A DNA stretch of 64,000 nt from Nibribacter koreensis (GTDB lineage Bacteria > Bacteroidota > Bacteroidia > Cytophagales > Hymenobacteraceae). The stretch is from positions 806,001 to 870,000 of the forward strand of contig NZ_BAABGX010000002.1 in the NCBI RefSeq assembly GCF_039541795.1, in the 5' to 3' direction. The position numbers and the translations under genes are program-made. Every line of letters begins with the position of its first letter. The stretch's first letter is position 1. Shown here piece by piece: positions 1 to 9,210 of the stretch. Under the pieces are notes generated by a model that made no database searches, was not told where the DNA came from, and was given only the letters and a program-made list of their open reading frames with translations.

Positions 1-1
1 T

Positions 2-1030
2 CAAAAGTTTGATTACGCCCTGCGTTTCTTTGAAGAAGCCGCCGTTGACCCTAACGTCATCAGCGTGGGCGCCACCATGTACCGCGTGGCAGACAAATCC
101 AAAGTAGCCAAAGCCCTTATCCTGGCCGCCGAGAATGGCAAACTGGTGACGGTGGTGGTGGAGTTGAAAGCCCGCTTTGACGAAGAGTCTAACATTTACT
201 GGGCCCAGAAACTGGAGAAGGCCGGTGCCAACGTCATCTATGGCGTCCCTGATTTGAAAGTGCATAGCAAGATTGGTTTGGTCACCCGTCAGGAAGAAGG
301 CAAGGCTGTGCATTATGCATACCTGAGCACCGGTAACTACAATGAGAAAACGGCCAAGATGTACACAGACCACGCGCTGTTCACCGCAGATGAGCGCCTC
401 ACGCTAGACCTGACCAAGGTCTTCAACTTCTTTGTGGATCGGCAATCAGACAAGCAGTTTGACCACCTGCTGGTAGCGCCGTTTAACCTGCGTGAAAAAT
501 TCTATGAACTCATCCAGAACGAGATGCGCCTGGCCCGTGAAGGCAAAAAGGCTTACATGATCATCAAGATCAACGCTCTGCAAGACGAGGGCATGATCAA
601 GCAATTGTATGAAGCCAGCCAGGCCGGAGTCAAGATTGAGTTGTTGGTGCGCGGCATTTGCTGTCTTATACCGGGCGTGCCTAACCTGAGCGAAAACATT
701 GAGGTGCGCAGCATTGTGGACCGCTACCTGGAGCATGGCCGCATTTACTTGTTTGGGAACGGTGGTGAGGAGAAGATGTATGTAGCTTCTGCTGACTGGA
801 TGAACCGTAACCTGAGCCGCCGGATAGAAGTGGGCTTCCCTATCTTCCAGAAGGAGCACCAGCAAGAGTTGCGGCACATCCTGGAAATCTTGCGGATAGA
901 CAACCAGAAAGCCCGCACGTTCAAGAATGAGTATTACATTTCTGACACGCCTACCACCACGGTGCGCGCCCAGTACGTCATCTATGATTACTTAAAGCAG
1001 AAGGCCCTGGCGGCCGGCTACAAAGTTTAA
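2..1030 (+). CDS. ppk1: Polyphosphate kinase 1, C-terminal half (cut by window start)
   Basis: Reading frame 2 is open from the first base, so the gene begins before the window. About 342 residues of a family that is usually near 700 are visible. PPK1 reversibly transfers the ATP gamma-phosphate onto polyphosphate chains. Seen: the motif VELKARFDEESNI, then KVHSKIG (the His aligns with the autophosphorylated His435 of the E. coli enzyme), STGNYNEKTAKMYTDH, and LEHGRIYLFGNGG followed by ASADWMNRNL (second catalytic His region, His592 equivalent). These are the two phospholipase-D-like C-terminal domains. The internal ATG at 65 is not a real start, because the conserved sequence continues upstream of it. 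A perfect hairpin terminator follows the stop codon. Confidence 0.96.
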   Translation, partial: QKFDYALRFFEEAAVDPNVISVGATMYRVADKSKVAKALILAAENGKLVTVVVELKARFDEESNIYWAQKLEKAGANVIYGVPDLKVHSKIGLVTRQEEGKAVHYAYLSTGNYNEKTAKMYTDHALFTADERLTLDLTKVFNFFVDRQSDKQFDHLLVAPFNLREKFYELIQNEMRLAREGKKAYMIIKINALQDEGMIKQLYEASQAGVKIELLVRGICCLIPGVPNLSENIEVRSIVDRYLEHGRIYLFGNGGEEKMYVASADWMNRNLSRRIEVGFPIFQKEHQQELRHILEILRIDNQKARTFKNEYYISDTPTTTVRAQYVIYDYLKQKALAAGYKV

Positions 1031-1053
1031 TCCCTTTTAAAATGTCACCAAAC

Positions 1054-1089
1054 AAAATGGCCAGCCGGTTGCAACCGGCTGGCCATTTT
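1054..1089 (+). terminator. Intrinsic terminator after ppk1
   Basis: Perfect 17-bp stem with a 2-base loop (arms begin AAAATGGCCAGCC and end GGCTGGCCATTTT). It lies 24 bp after the ppk1 stop, with A and T runs on both sides, so it may work in both directions in this convergent gap. Confidence 0.85.
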
Positions 1090-1106
1090 GCTTTTAACTG
1101 AATCAC

Positions 1107-1144
1107 CGTTTTTGGCCTATTTTACAGGAAACAGGCCAAAAACG
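1107..1144. repeat. 38-bp palindromic repeat, copy 1
   Basis: CGTTTTTGGCCTA left arm and CAGGCCAAAAACG right arm. Sits 6 bp from the stop codon of the minus-strand gene ending at 1151, in a convergent gap. Confidence 0.95.
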
Positions 1145-1150
1145 CTTTCC

Positions 1151-2200
1151 TTATTGTTTCAAGAATCGTTTAGGCGGCACCAGGAATAGGTCAAACTGCA
1201 CAAAGCCGGCGTCCTTGATATGGGTTTCAATGATTGGGTCTGAGTTGGGGTCGTTACCGTTGTGCACGTTAAAGCGGTGGTTGTAGCGGTACCCACCCTC
1301 AACTCCAAACCAGATGAAGTCATAAATCTCACGCTCCCATCTCAGCCTGGCCCTTATCTCTGATTTGCGCAACTCTACGGTTTCATTGTTCATGAACGGC
1401 GGGCTCACGGTCACGTTGTAGCTGGCTCCTTCTACTTTGTACCCGGCAAACAGCAGGGATTTCTCTGACAGGTTGCGGCGCACGGTCAAGTTAGCCGGAA
1501 AGATGGACTCTATGCCCCAGCGGTCGTTGAAGGTGCGGTTGTAGAGCACGGCCGGGTAAATGGACCTGCGTCCAAAGGTGTAGCCAAACTGCGCCCCAAA
1601 CCCGTAGGAGAAGAGAGGACTTTTCTTCCAGCCAAAAATAGCCTCTACACTGGTTCTTAAGTACTTGTCAAATGAAATATTGCTGTACTTGCCATAGTCT
1701 CCGTTAAGTTCTCCTTTCACGCGCAACAGCAGGTAGTTTTTCTCATTAAAGGGTTTGAGCATGATCACCTGCCCATCTAAGGACCGCAGGTCTTTGTCCT
1801 GCAACTGCTTATAGAGCGGGTACTCTAGTCCTTCTGGTTGCTTAAAGTTGAACTCCTCCAGAAAATAGCTGACCCCAACGACCATTTTAAAATGCGGCCT
1901 GTTGATGACGGGCGCATAGGCCTTTATCTCAAACTTGTTGTTGCGCCGTACGTCGGCCTCGGCGTTGCCAATGTCCTCGCGCTTGCCTTCAGAATGAAGA
2001 CCAAAGCGGGGCAGCATCTCATAGCGCACCACCAGGCCTTTGCTGCGGCCCATGCCTACCACAGACGGGTTGGCCAGCTCCTTTGGGTCTTCCTGGGCTC
2101 TTGCTGTCTTAGCTGAGTCTGAGAGTATTTCTTGGGCTATGGCTTGCTCACTTACGCCCAGAAGGGCGGCACTCAGTACCAAAGAATAAATGTTTTTCAT
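1151..2200 (-). CDS. Putative outer-membrane beta-barrel protein (DUF6268-like)
   Basis: 349 residues beginning with a clear Sec signal peptide (hydrophobic stretch ending in AIAQ around residue 23). The rest is rich in alternating aromatic/polar strands with Gly-Tyr-Phe patterns and ends in a strand with Phe-Asp-Leu-Phe-Leu followed by a short basic tail, which suggests a porin-like beta-barrel. I think it resembles the DUF6268 family of Bacteroidota, but the family number is from memory and unverified. The function is unknown. It is co-directional with, and directly downstream of, the large metallophosphoesterase/Omp85 gene (127 bp gap), so both may be envelope functions expressed together. 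Confidence 0.7.
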   Translation of the reverse strand: MKNIYSLVLSAALLGVSEQAIAQEILSDSAKTARAQEDPKELANPSVVGMGRSKGLVVRYEMLPRFGLHSEGKREDIGNAEADVRRNNKFEIKAYAPVINRPHFKMVVGVSYFLEEFNFKQPEGLEYPLYKQLQDKDLRSLDGQVIMLKPFNEKNYLLLRVKGELNGDYGKYSNISFDKYLRTSVEAIFGWKKSPLFSYGFGAQFGYTFGRRSIYPAVLYNRTFNDRWGIESIFPANLTVRRNLSEKSLLFAGYKVEGASYNVTVSPPFMNNETVELRKSEIRARLRWEREIYDFIWFGVEGGYRYNHRFNVHNGNDPNSDPIIETHIKDAGFVQFDLFLVPPKRFLKQ

Positions 2201-2327
2201 AGTTTAAACGGGTGCCACAGGCCAGACTTTCTCCTTTCTGTGAGGGGGCATGATTTTGTGGTTGGTCACTCAAACACACAACGGACTTTCTCAAACGTGC
2301 AAGACCGCCAGAAAGATGTGCTAGCTT

Positions 2328-5300
2328 TTAAAACAAGAACCCAAAGTTGAGGTTGAACAGGCCTTCATCATCTCCTACAGAATACGTGGCGTTGACCACT
2401 GCCTGCTTTAACACATCAATCCAGATGCCGCCGCCAAGGCCACGGTGTATCTTGTTAGAGTCTTCATTGTCCTGCCACACACGGCCGTGGTCTACCAAGC
2501 CCATGAGGCCAAACTTGCCCGGGAACAGGTACACGTTGAACTTAAAGAGCTCCACGCGCAATTCGGTGTTCTGGTAAAGGCTGCTTCTTCCGGCAAAACG
2601 GGTTCTTCTGTAGCCTCTCAGGTTAGAAAGCCCACCCAACGTGTTGGCCTGGTAGAACGGGAAATCCCCGAAGTTGTGGGCCCCGCCAAACCTGGCCGCC
2701 AAAGTCAGCTGGAACGGCAGGCGCGGCCCAATGTAAAAGACAAACTCTGAGCTGTAGCGGCCAAAATTCACCTTCTCCTCATCCAATTGGTGGTTGTAGC
2801 TAAACTCATGCAACCACTTGATGCCAATGCGCGGGTTGATGGGCGTACTAACGGCTTGCAAATTCAAGAAGCCCCGCACGCCGGTATAACGGTCTTTGTT
2901 GAAAACTTCATCACCATAGACCTCATCTATAAAACGCCCCGGCGTTGACTGCACCTGGTACTGGTCATACAAGGGCCCAATACCCATATGTATGAAGTGG
3001 AACAAAGACGTGTTGATGGTAGGCGAGATGAACAGCCTGGACTGGCGCACGCGGTGAAACTCTGTGTCTCCCAGTGACTCTGTCTCATTGCCCAAGCCGT
3101 AGAAGTTGAACTGGTACTGCGGCCCGTACAAAGCGGCGGTAATGCCCAGGTCCAGACCATCATTTAAGACCTGCTTGAACTCTGCGTTGTAGCGCACATT
3201 GTAGGCGCCGGTGGCAAAGGCATAGTTGGCGCGCAGGTAATGCTCAGAGGCATAGGGCTTCTTCCTGAATTTGTGGTTGCGGTACAGAACGCCGCCGCCC
3301 AGGAACAAACCGTCATCTACGTTGTATTCTACTGCCAGCCTTGGCCCAAAGTAGGCTATCTTATAGTTGTCCCGGTCATAGAGATTGACATCCTCAAAAT
3401 CCTCGGTCTTGTCCTCGGTCTCTGAACTGAAGTTGAACACGTTCTTCTCCTGGGTGTTGTCATAGACCTTTGTTTTACGCACGGCCCCTTTCACGGTAGA
3501 CTTGTCTACAATGGAGTCGTTGCCCTCGCCGGCCAGCACGCGCACCATAATGCCGCGCTTGGTGGCACCGGTCAATTCAAAAACGTCATCGCCGCCCAAA
3601 CCGTACAGGCGTATTTCTTCGGTCTCACCGTGCAGGAAGGTGCGTTGGTATAAGACTTTAGAAACTTCGCCCTCCTTGTTGATCTTGCGCATGGTCACGC
3701 GCGTGGTATCATCAAAGCGCTCTACCAGGAACATCTCGCGCTTGTCACTGCCAGAAATGTCCACCACCTCAGAAAGATGCTTGTAGTATTTGGCGGCCAC
3801 ATCTGGTAAAAGGTCCCTTCTGGATTTGAGTTTGGCGGCAATCTCTGGACCAGAGATAGGATACACTTCCTTGGGCAGTTGGCGCACCGCCTCTTCAATG
3901 GCGGCGTCTGTCATGTCTGCCTTCATGTTGTTGGCCAGTTCCAGCCACTGTTGCTTGGTCACACTAGACAGGAACGTGCGGTCACTGGTGAGCGCCGTCA
4001 GGTTCAAGCCTTTGTAATCCCCAAAGTCATAGCCAAAGTGCTGGAAATTGCGCACGCCCCAGCGGCGGCTCACCAGCCACGGGATAAAGCCGTCTGCCTT
4101 AAAGAACGCCACATCACGGTCTTCGGGCACCGGCCTGAAGAGGCGGTTGTCTCCTTTCTGGGTTTCGGCCCAGCGCCATTGGCCCTCGTGGCGGTCCCAG
4201 TCGCCAATGAGCATGTCCAGCAGGCGGGCTTTGGCAAACTCTTCTTCGTCTACGCGGTTGTCATGGTCATTGCGCTTACGCTCCAGCACCTTCTCTGTGC
4301 CCACCAGGTTGGTGGCATTGCCCAGGCTGGCCACGTCTGAATGGTCCTCATCTGCGTCTTCTTCTAAGAACGCCACCGTGTTACTGAACTCATCCAGGTA
4401 TTGCCGCAGACGCGGGTCTTTGGGAATGAATACCAACTTGGGGTTGGTGTGGTACACCCCCGCCGCATCAGCTAGTTTGGGAACAATCAAGGCGCCGTAG
4501 GGATGCTGGGCAGAGATCTGGTCTTGCAGCAAGTCTCGGGCAAAGGTTTCTTGCAAGGCTACCGGCAGCACCGCGGTTGGATCTTTGTTTACAGAGCGCA
4601 ACGTGTACTCACGGCCTTCTTCGTTTCTAAGCTTTAGAGAAGAAGTCTGCTTGCCACCACCTTTCTGGTACGGTCTAAGGCCTCCTTTCTCAGTCTCCAG
4701 GTTTAACAACGGAATGGTAACGGGTTTTAGCCAGTCTTTGCGGTAATGCTTGCCCAAGAACGTTTCTTTAAACGCGCCGGCTTTGTAGGCTGGGTTGGCT
4801 GGCAGCGTGATGGTGCTGTCTGTGTAATCTTCTGTAGACAGGCTAATGCGCTCTTCTTCCTTAGAGGTTTTAGAGTACATAGGTGACCGGAACGTCATCT
4901 GTCCGGGATCACCGGCTTTATTACCCGGCATCCAGAACTCCACCCAGGCCTCTCCGTTGCGGTAATAGTTGATTTTAGCGAAGCCTTTCACTTTATGCGC
5001 GTACCGGGCGTTGCCCCCGTCACTCACGTGCTGGGTTTTACAGCCAGACCCGCTGATGATGTGGTGCACGCTGCCTAGTTTGCCGTATTGCAGGTTGTGC
5101 TCATGGCCGGCCGCGTAGGTTATGTTAGGATATTTTTCAAAAATAGCCGTCAGGCCCTTGATGTAGGCCTGGTAGCTTGGGTGCGGAATGTCTTGGGCAA
5201 TACCACCATACTTACGCGCCAACGGGTAAATGGACCCAATGATGGGCAGCGGCAGAACCGCCCATTTGTACACAATGGTCAAGGGGAAGATATGGTCTGT

Positions 5301-6077
5301 GATGGTAAAGAAACCACCGTGTATACCGTTGCTCATTAAGGGGTGGTGGCCCACCACCAGAATGTCTTTGCCGCTGTGCTTATTGATAACGTCTTCTAGC
5401 TGTACCAGAAAATCCACCTCATTCACCACGCCGCAGACGTTGTCATTGCCATACGGGCGCTCATACGGGTGCAACCACCACTGCGAATTGATGGCTATCA
5501 GGACCACTTCATCGTGTACCAGCACCTCAAACGGGCCGGGGCAGCCGTCACCGGGCACAAAGAAGTCTGTGCCCACCACAATGTTGGTGGTAGTGTCTGT
5601 GAGGTACTCCTCTACAAAGCGCTCTTCTCTGATTACGGCCTCTAACCCGTCTGGAGAACCGCTGCCGCCGCCCCAGTCATGGTTACCCGGAATCATGTAT
5701 TTTTCGCCTTTGTAGCCTTTGAGAATCTCCAGCTGGGCTTTCATGCGGGCCTCTGCGGTCTTGCGGTCATAGGCGCCGGGCTTGGGCAGACCATTCTGGT
5801 AAATGTTGTCCCCCAGGTACACAATGGTACTGTTCTCATTGGCCACGTCTAGCTGTGACTTGAGCAATACCAGGTTGGGGTCTGGCTCATCTGTGAGGGG
5901 CGCACCGGCATCGCCAATCAAAAAGACACTGTAGATGATCTCAGACGAGTCTTTGGGCGTCTTGTCCTTCCAGTTGATGAGGTCTTTTGAATAAAAGGCT
6001 TTGTAAGAAGAAGTGCATGCCCCTAGCAGGCAGAGGGCCAGCAGCGGCAACAGATAGAGTACGTACTTGTTTTTCAT
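2328..6077 (-). CDS. Lipoprotein fusion: metallophosphoesterase, kinase-like region, Omp85/BamA-type barrel
   Basis: 1,249 residues. The N-terminus is a lipoprotein signal (LLGAC, Cys21). Residues about 50-380 are a calcineurin-like metallophosphoesterase: GDAG (55-58), GDN (89-91), GNHD (131-134), GHHP (243-246), GHEH (324-327), all metal ligands present. Residues about 465-670 hold a glycine-rich segment, SLKLRNEEGREYTLRSV, then GDWDRHEG (around 625-632) and PEDRDVAFF (around 651-659). This spacing is reminiscent of the catalytic DRH...D motifs of Fam20/HipA-like kinases, which is my inference. Residues about 900-1249 are strand-rich, with LRGYRRTRFAGRS and a terminal Phe (LNFGFLF), typical of the Omp85/surface-antigen barrel. 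A surface phosphatase anchored by its own barrel is the simplest reading; the substrate is unknown. Confidence 0.85.
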   Translation of the reverse strand: MKNKYVLYLLPLLALCLLGACTSSYKAFYSKDLINWKDKTPKDSSEIIYSVFLIGDAGAPLTDEPDPNLVLLKSQLDVANENSTIVYLGDNIYQNGLPKPGAYDRKTAEARMKAQLEILKGYKGEKYMIPGNHDWGGGSGSPDGLEAVIREERFVEEYLTDTTTNIVVGTDFFVPGDGCPGPFEVLVHDEVVLIAINSQWWLHPYERPYGNDNVCGVVNEVDFLVQLEDVINKHSGKDILVVGHHPLMSNGIHGGFFTITDHIFPLTIVYKWAVLPLPIIGSIYPLARKYGGIAQDIPHPSYQAYIKGLTAIFEKYPNITYAAGHEHNLQYGKLGSVHHIISGSGCKTQHVSDGGNARYAHKVKGFAKINYYRNGEAWVEFWMPGNKAGDPGQMTFRSPMYSKTSKEEERISLSTEDYTDSTITLPANPAYKAGAFKETFLGKHYRKDWLKPVTIPLLNLETEKGGLRPYQKGGGKQTSSLKLRNEEGREYTLRSVNKDPTAVLPVALQETFARDLLQDQISAQHPYGALIVPKLADAAGVYHTNPKLVFIPKDPRLRQYLDEFSNTVAFLEEDADEDHSDVASLGNATNLVGTEKVLERKRNDHDNRVDEEEFAKARLLDMLIGDWDRHEGQWRWAETQKGDNRLFRPVPEDRDVAFFKADGFIPWLVSRRWGVRNFQHFGYDFGDYKGLNLTALTSDRTFLSSVTKQQWLELANNMKADMTDAAIEEAVRQLPKEVYPISGPEIAAKLKSRRDLLPDVAAKYYKHLSEVVDISGSDKREMFLVERFDDTTRVTMRKINKEGEVSKVLYQRTFLHGETEEIRLYGLGGDDVFELTGATKRGIMVRVLAGEGNDSIVDKSTVKGAVRKTKVYDNTQEKNVFNFSSETEDKTEDFEDVNLYDRDNYKIAYFGPRLAVEYNVDDGLFLGGGVLYRNHKFRKKPYASEHYLRANYAFATGAYNVRYNAEFKQVLNDGLDLGITAALYGPQYQFNFYGLGNETESLGDTEFHRVRQSRLFISPTINTSLFHFIHMGIGPLYDQYQVQSTPGRFIDEVYGDEVFNKDRYTGVRGFLNLQAVSTPINPRIGIKWLHEFSYNHQLDEEKVNFGRYSSEFVFYIGPRLPFQLTLAARFGGAHNFGDFPFYQANTLGGLSNLRGYRRTRFAGRSSLYQNTELRVELFKFNVYLFPGKFGLMGLVDHGRVWQDNEDSNKIHRGLGGGIWIDVLKQAVVNATYSVGDDEGLFNLNFGFLF

Positions 6078-6484
6078 GAATTGTATAGTTCAAAAGCCAC
6101 CCTTGCCCTACGCCTACCTTTCTGGTGCCTTTGCCTGGCAACATACAAGGAAAAGGCCGCCTTTCTTTTTAGAAACGCCAATAGCCCGGGCAAAGAAAAC
6201 CCAAGGACAAGGTTGCCTCTCTTTTGCCTAAAGACGTAAGGACCGTAAGAAGGTTTACCTAGGAAGAAGGTTCGTTTAAAAGATTAAGAGGGAAAGCGGT
6301 GCAATATGCAGTTTCAAATTTGTTTTTGGCCTGATTTCCAGAAAGTAAGCCAAAAACAGATACCACTAGCTTAACCTTAGCCAGCCTTATCGCGTTTTAC
6401 ACTTTGGATTATACCCCAGGCAAAGCTGTGTCTCAAAATTTGTCCCAGAGGCAAAAAAAAACGCTGTGCCACTCCAACGTATTT
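6078..6484. other. Divergent intergenic region, 407 bp
   Basis: Separates the minus-strand phosphoesterase fusion from the plus-strand HD/PycTM-like gene and must contain both promoters. I see no exact TAnnTTTG element. It carries one palindromic repeat copy (6321-6358) and otherwise nothing recognisable. Confidence 0.6.
6321..6358. repeat. 38-bp palindromic repeat, copy 2
   Basis: Arms GTTTTTGGCCTG and AAGCCAAAAAC, with the outermost bases changed and the centre in CCAG orientation. One of the few copies in a divergent promoter region rather than behind a stop codon. Confidence 0.85.
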
Positions 6485-7672
6485 ATGGAAAAAGAAGATC
6501 TCATCCGGAAAGCGAGCAACCACGTCGCTGCCCTTTTTAAAGAGAAACTATCAAAGAAGCTTGTCTATCACAACTACAAACACACGTTTGAGGTAGTGCG
6601 CGAAGCGCGTCTGCTGGCAGAAGAGCACCACCTGCCCGACGAGGAGATGGAGATTCTCTTGCTGGCTGCCTGGTTTCATGACACGGGCTACATCAACGCC
6701 TATAAAAACCATGAGGATGAGAGCGTAGAGTTTGCCACGGCCTTTCTGCGTGAGCATCACTATCCCGAAGAGAAAATAACTCAGGTGGCCCGCACCATCA
6801 TGGCTACCAAGCACGGCCAGTTGACCCACCACCTCATAGAAGACATTCTGGTAGATGCAGACATCTCCAACATTGGCAAGCCCACGGTTTTTGCGCAAGC
6901 AGAACTACTACGCGTGGAGTGGGAAATTTACCTGAATGAATCTTACTCAGACATAGAGTGGGCGCAGTACCAGCTGGATTTCTTGATGTCTGTCAACTTT
7001 AAGACGCAGGCGGCACAGGCGCGTTTCTCCAAACAGCTCAATAAAAACATACAGGAACAGCGCGCCCGCCAGAAAGAACTCACCAAGAAGACCAAGAAAA
7101 AGGAGAAGGAAGGCCGTGAGACCCTTGCCCAGCCCAAGCGCGGCATTGAGACCATGTTCAAGAGCACCTATGACAACCACATCAGTCTAAGTGCCATTGC
7201 AGACAACAAGGCCAACATGATGATTAGCTTAAACGCCATCATCATGTCCATCATCATCACGTACCTGGGTACCAAGAGCTCCATTATTGGCTCGCAGTTT
7301 ACCCGTAACCCGGTACTCATGATTCCGGTGGGTATTTTGCTGGCCACCTCCCTGGCCTCGGTGATTTCGGCCATCATCTCTGCCCAGCCAGAAGTGACCA
7401 GCTTTAGGTTGAAGCCCAACAAATTAAAGAGTAGAAGAATCAACCTGTTGTTCTTTGGTAACTTCACCAAGATTCCTTTAGATGACTTCCAGAGTGGCAT
7501 GCATGACATTATGCGGGACAAGAATGCGCTCTACAACAACATGATCACAGACATATATTACCTAGGCGATGTGCTCAGCAAGAAATATAGGCTGTTGCGT
7601 ATTTCTTATACCATCTTCATGATTGGCATTATCTTAACCGTGCTCTCCTTTGTGATTGCCATTGCCAGATAA
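6485..7672 (+). CDS. HD-domain protein with PycTM-like (DUF5706) membrane module
   Basis: Start placed at the ATG at 6485 (395 residues); 27 upstream in-frame codons look non-coding. The N-terminus is an HD phosphohydrolase domain: His33, HD at 65-66 (WFHDTGY), Asp124/126 (VDADISN). Residues about 185-222 are a highly charged Lys/Arg/Glu/Gln linker, probably coiled coil. The C-terminal ~170 residues match the DUF5706/PycTM type: TYDNHISLSAIADNKANMM, hydrophobic segments near 246-262 and 277-299, and a last one near 374-394. PycTM domains are membrane effectors of Pycsar anti-phage signalling, where cyclic UMP/CMP triggers them; fused HD forms are common in Bacteroidota without a proven role. 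It converges on a nucleotidyl-cyclase-like gene. The family call is from memory of the motif. Confidence 0.85.
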   Translation: MEKEDLIRKASNHVAALFKEKLSKKLVYHNYKHTFEVVREARLLAEEHHLPDEEMEILLLAAWFHDTGYINAYKNHEDESVEFATAFLREHHYPEEKITQVARTIMATKHGQLTHHLIEDILVDADISNIGKPTVFAQAELLRVEWEIYLNESYSDIEWAQYQLDFLMSVNFKTQAAQARFSKQLNKNIQEQRARQKELTKKTKKKEKEGRETLAQPKRGIETMFKSTYDNHISLSAIADNKANMMISLNAIIMSIIITYLGTKSSIIGSQFTRNPVLMIPVGILLATSLASVISAIISAQPEVTSFRLKPNKLKSRRINLLFFGNFTKIPLDDFQSGMHDIMRDKNALYNNMITDIYYLGDVLSKKYRLLRISYTIFMIGIILTVLSFVIAIAR

Positions 7673-7689
7673 GCACTTCCTTCTTTTGT

Positions 7690-7737
7690 AAAAACAGAAG
7701 CGGCGGTAAGACACATCTTACCGCCGCTTCTGTTTTT
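7690..7737. terminator. Long perfect bidirectional terminator
   Basis: 21-bp perfect stem (arms AAAAACAGAAGCGGCGG and its complement) with a 6-base loop. It lies between the convergent HD/PycTM-like and DUF2652 genes. Its 3' T-run is shared with the left arm of the palindromic repeat at 7731. Confidence 0.9.
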
Positions 7738-7768
7738 AGCCTGTTTTCTGGAAAAGAAGCCAAAAACG
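7731..7768. repeat. 38-bp palindromic repeat, copy 3
   Basis: Arms GTTTTTAGCCTG and AAGCCAAAAACG, CTGG centre. Begins inside the terminator's T-tract and ends 3 bp from the stop of the minus-strand DUF2652 gene. Confidence 0.93.
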
Positions 7769-7771
7769 CGT

Positions 7772-8935
7772 CTAGGCGTTCTTCTTGGTTGGTAGCTCTT
7801 TGTTGGCTTGCACGTGCTCGCAAAGCTCTTTAAGGCTCTTCAAAGACTTGCCCATGAGGTCGCGCATCTTCTTACGCCCGAAGGAGTCATAAAAGTAGTC
7901 CCCCACTGACACGCGGCTGTAATGGAACTCTAGCGTGAGCAGGGTGGCATGCGGGCTTGCCGCTTGGGCGTTCAGGAACAGAAGCGCGTTAGGGAACATC
8001 TTAAAGTTGGTGATCTTCTCAATGTACTCCACCTTGTCTGCAAAGGCCTTAAATTGCAAGGTCTGTATTTCTATGCAGCCGCCCTTCTCCATCTGGCATT
8101 TGCAGTAGGTGCCAGAGCGGTCACTTTTAGAGATGTCATACTGCGCGGTTTTCATGCCCTGCATCCAGGCGGGCTTCAATCTATAGTTTCTAATGATGCG
8201 GGCCACCAGGTCAAGGGGGGCCTGTACTTTCACCTCTAGGGAGAACGTGTTGGGATAGTGGTTGCGGTTGTGTTCTACCTCTGGATCTGTGACCAAGAGG
8301 CGCAAGGGCGTCAGGAAGGCGTATTTATACCGCACCCGGCCCATGTGCTCATATTCTGTGGAGCCTTCGCGCAGCTGGGTCCACTCAAAGCTTTTCTCAA
8401 TGGCTTCTGGTTTCTGGGTTTTCAAGTAGCCCTCAGACAGCAAGACATACTCAGAGCCCTCTATGTTGTTCTTTAAGAGCCGGTGCGCTAAGATCACGTC
8501 CATGCCCATGAGCTTGATATAGCTTTTTATCTGCGTCACGCTAATGCGCCCGTAATGGGCCACAATCTTAAGGGTGAGTTTATTTTCTAAGAGCTGCGTG
8601 CCCAGCAAAGACCCATCCCGCTCCATGATCTTTAAGTAGTTCTGAAAATCCAGGAAGATTTGCTTGCACTGGTTTACTACCTCCTCAATAGTTGGTGGCG
8701 CACCCAACTTATAAAAAAGAATAGCGTCACCCTGTATCTCACAGACCTCTAGGTTTATGATATTGGCGTCAATGATGGTTTCTAGCAAATCTGCTATGAG
8801 GTTGCGGCTGTACTTGATCTTGTTCTCATGCATGAACCGCGTAAAGCCACTTATGTCTGGAATAAACAGCAGGGCAGGCTGCGTGTCATCAGCCTCATCC
8901 GGTAAAAAAGCACTGTTCAGTTCAGAAAATTCCAT
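7772..8935 (-). CDS. DUF2652 protein: class III nucleotidyl-cyclase-like domain plus SRPBCC-like domain
   Basis: 387 residues. The N-terminal half has the class III cyclase fold signature: LLFIPDISGFTRFM with Asp27 and EIQGDAILFY with Asp70, the two metal-ligand positions. The position that is Lys in adenylyl cyclases (KxxGD) is Glu66. The VNxAxRL motif reads DVILAHRL (146-153): the catalytic Asn is Ile148, while Arg152 is kept. The C-terminal half (about 225-375: FSLEVKVQAPLDLVARI, then LKPAWMQGM) looks like an SRPBCC/START ligand-binding domain. Activity is therefore uncertain: metal binding is plausible but one catalytic residue is missing by my alignment. It is convergent with the HD/PycTM-like gene, a possible signal-maker/effector pairing. 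Confidence 0.8.
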   Translation of the reverse strand: MEFSELNSAFLPDEADDTQPALLFIPDISGFTRFMHENKIKYSRNLIADLLETIIDANIINLEVCEIQGDAILFYKLGAPPTIEEVVNQCKQIFLDFQNYLKIMERDGSLLGTQLLENKLTLKIVAHYGRISVTQIKSYIKLMGMDVILAHRLLKNNIEGSEYVLLSEGYLKTQKPEAIEKSFEWTQLREGSTEYEHMGRVRYKYAFLTPLRLLVTDPEVEHNRNHYPNTFSLEVKVQAPLDLVARIIRNYRLKPAWMQGMKTAQYDISKSDRSGTYCKCQMEKGGCIEIQTLQFKAFADKVEYIEKITNFKMFPNALLFLNAQAASPHATLLTLEFHYSRVSVGDYFYDSFGRKKMRDLMGKSLKSLKELCEHVQANKELPTKKNA

Positions 8936-9150
8936 TCAAGGGTTCTTGTCCAATTCTCAATTGAGCCACTAAGCCATGCGCCATGGCAGATGGGCTAGGT
9001 AGCTTTGACGCTTATACGAAGATACCGCTCTTTCCTTTGCCTGCTGGGTGGCTGTTTTGAAGTTTTTTTCAAGAATTGGCGCTTATTCTTCTCTTCTACG
9101 GCAAGAGCGCCTAAGGCTTAGACGATTGCCGCAAAAGAATGGGCACAAAA

Positions 9151-9190
9151 AAAAGCCAAGGCTACTCCCAATAAGAGAAACCTTGGCTTT
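9151..9190 (-). terminator. Terminator of the small AT-hook-like gene
   Basis: Stem AAAGCCAAGG / CCTTGGCTTT around an 18-20 base loop, followed on the minus strand by eight T residues. Placed 20 bp beyond the stop at 9211. Confidence 0.8.
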
Positions 9191-9210
9191 ATTTCTAGAC
9201 GCAAAACAGC

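Noticed and set aside
6485..8935. Calling the HD/PycTM-like and DUF2652 pair a true Pycsar defence system
   Set aside because: No canonical PycC with intact catalytic Asn, no operon structure, and no defence genes nearby; kept only as a hypothesis.
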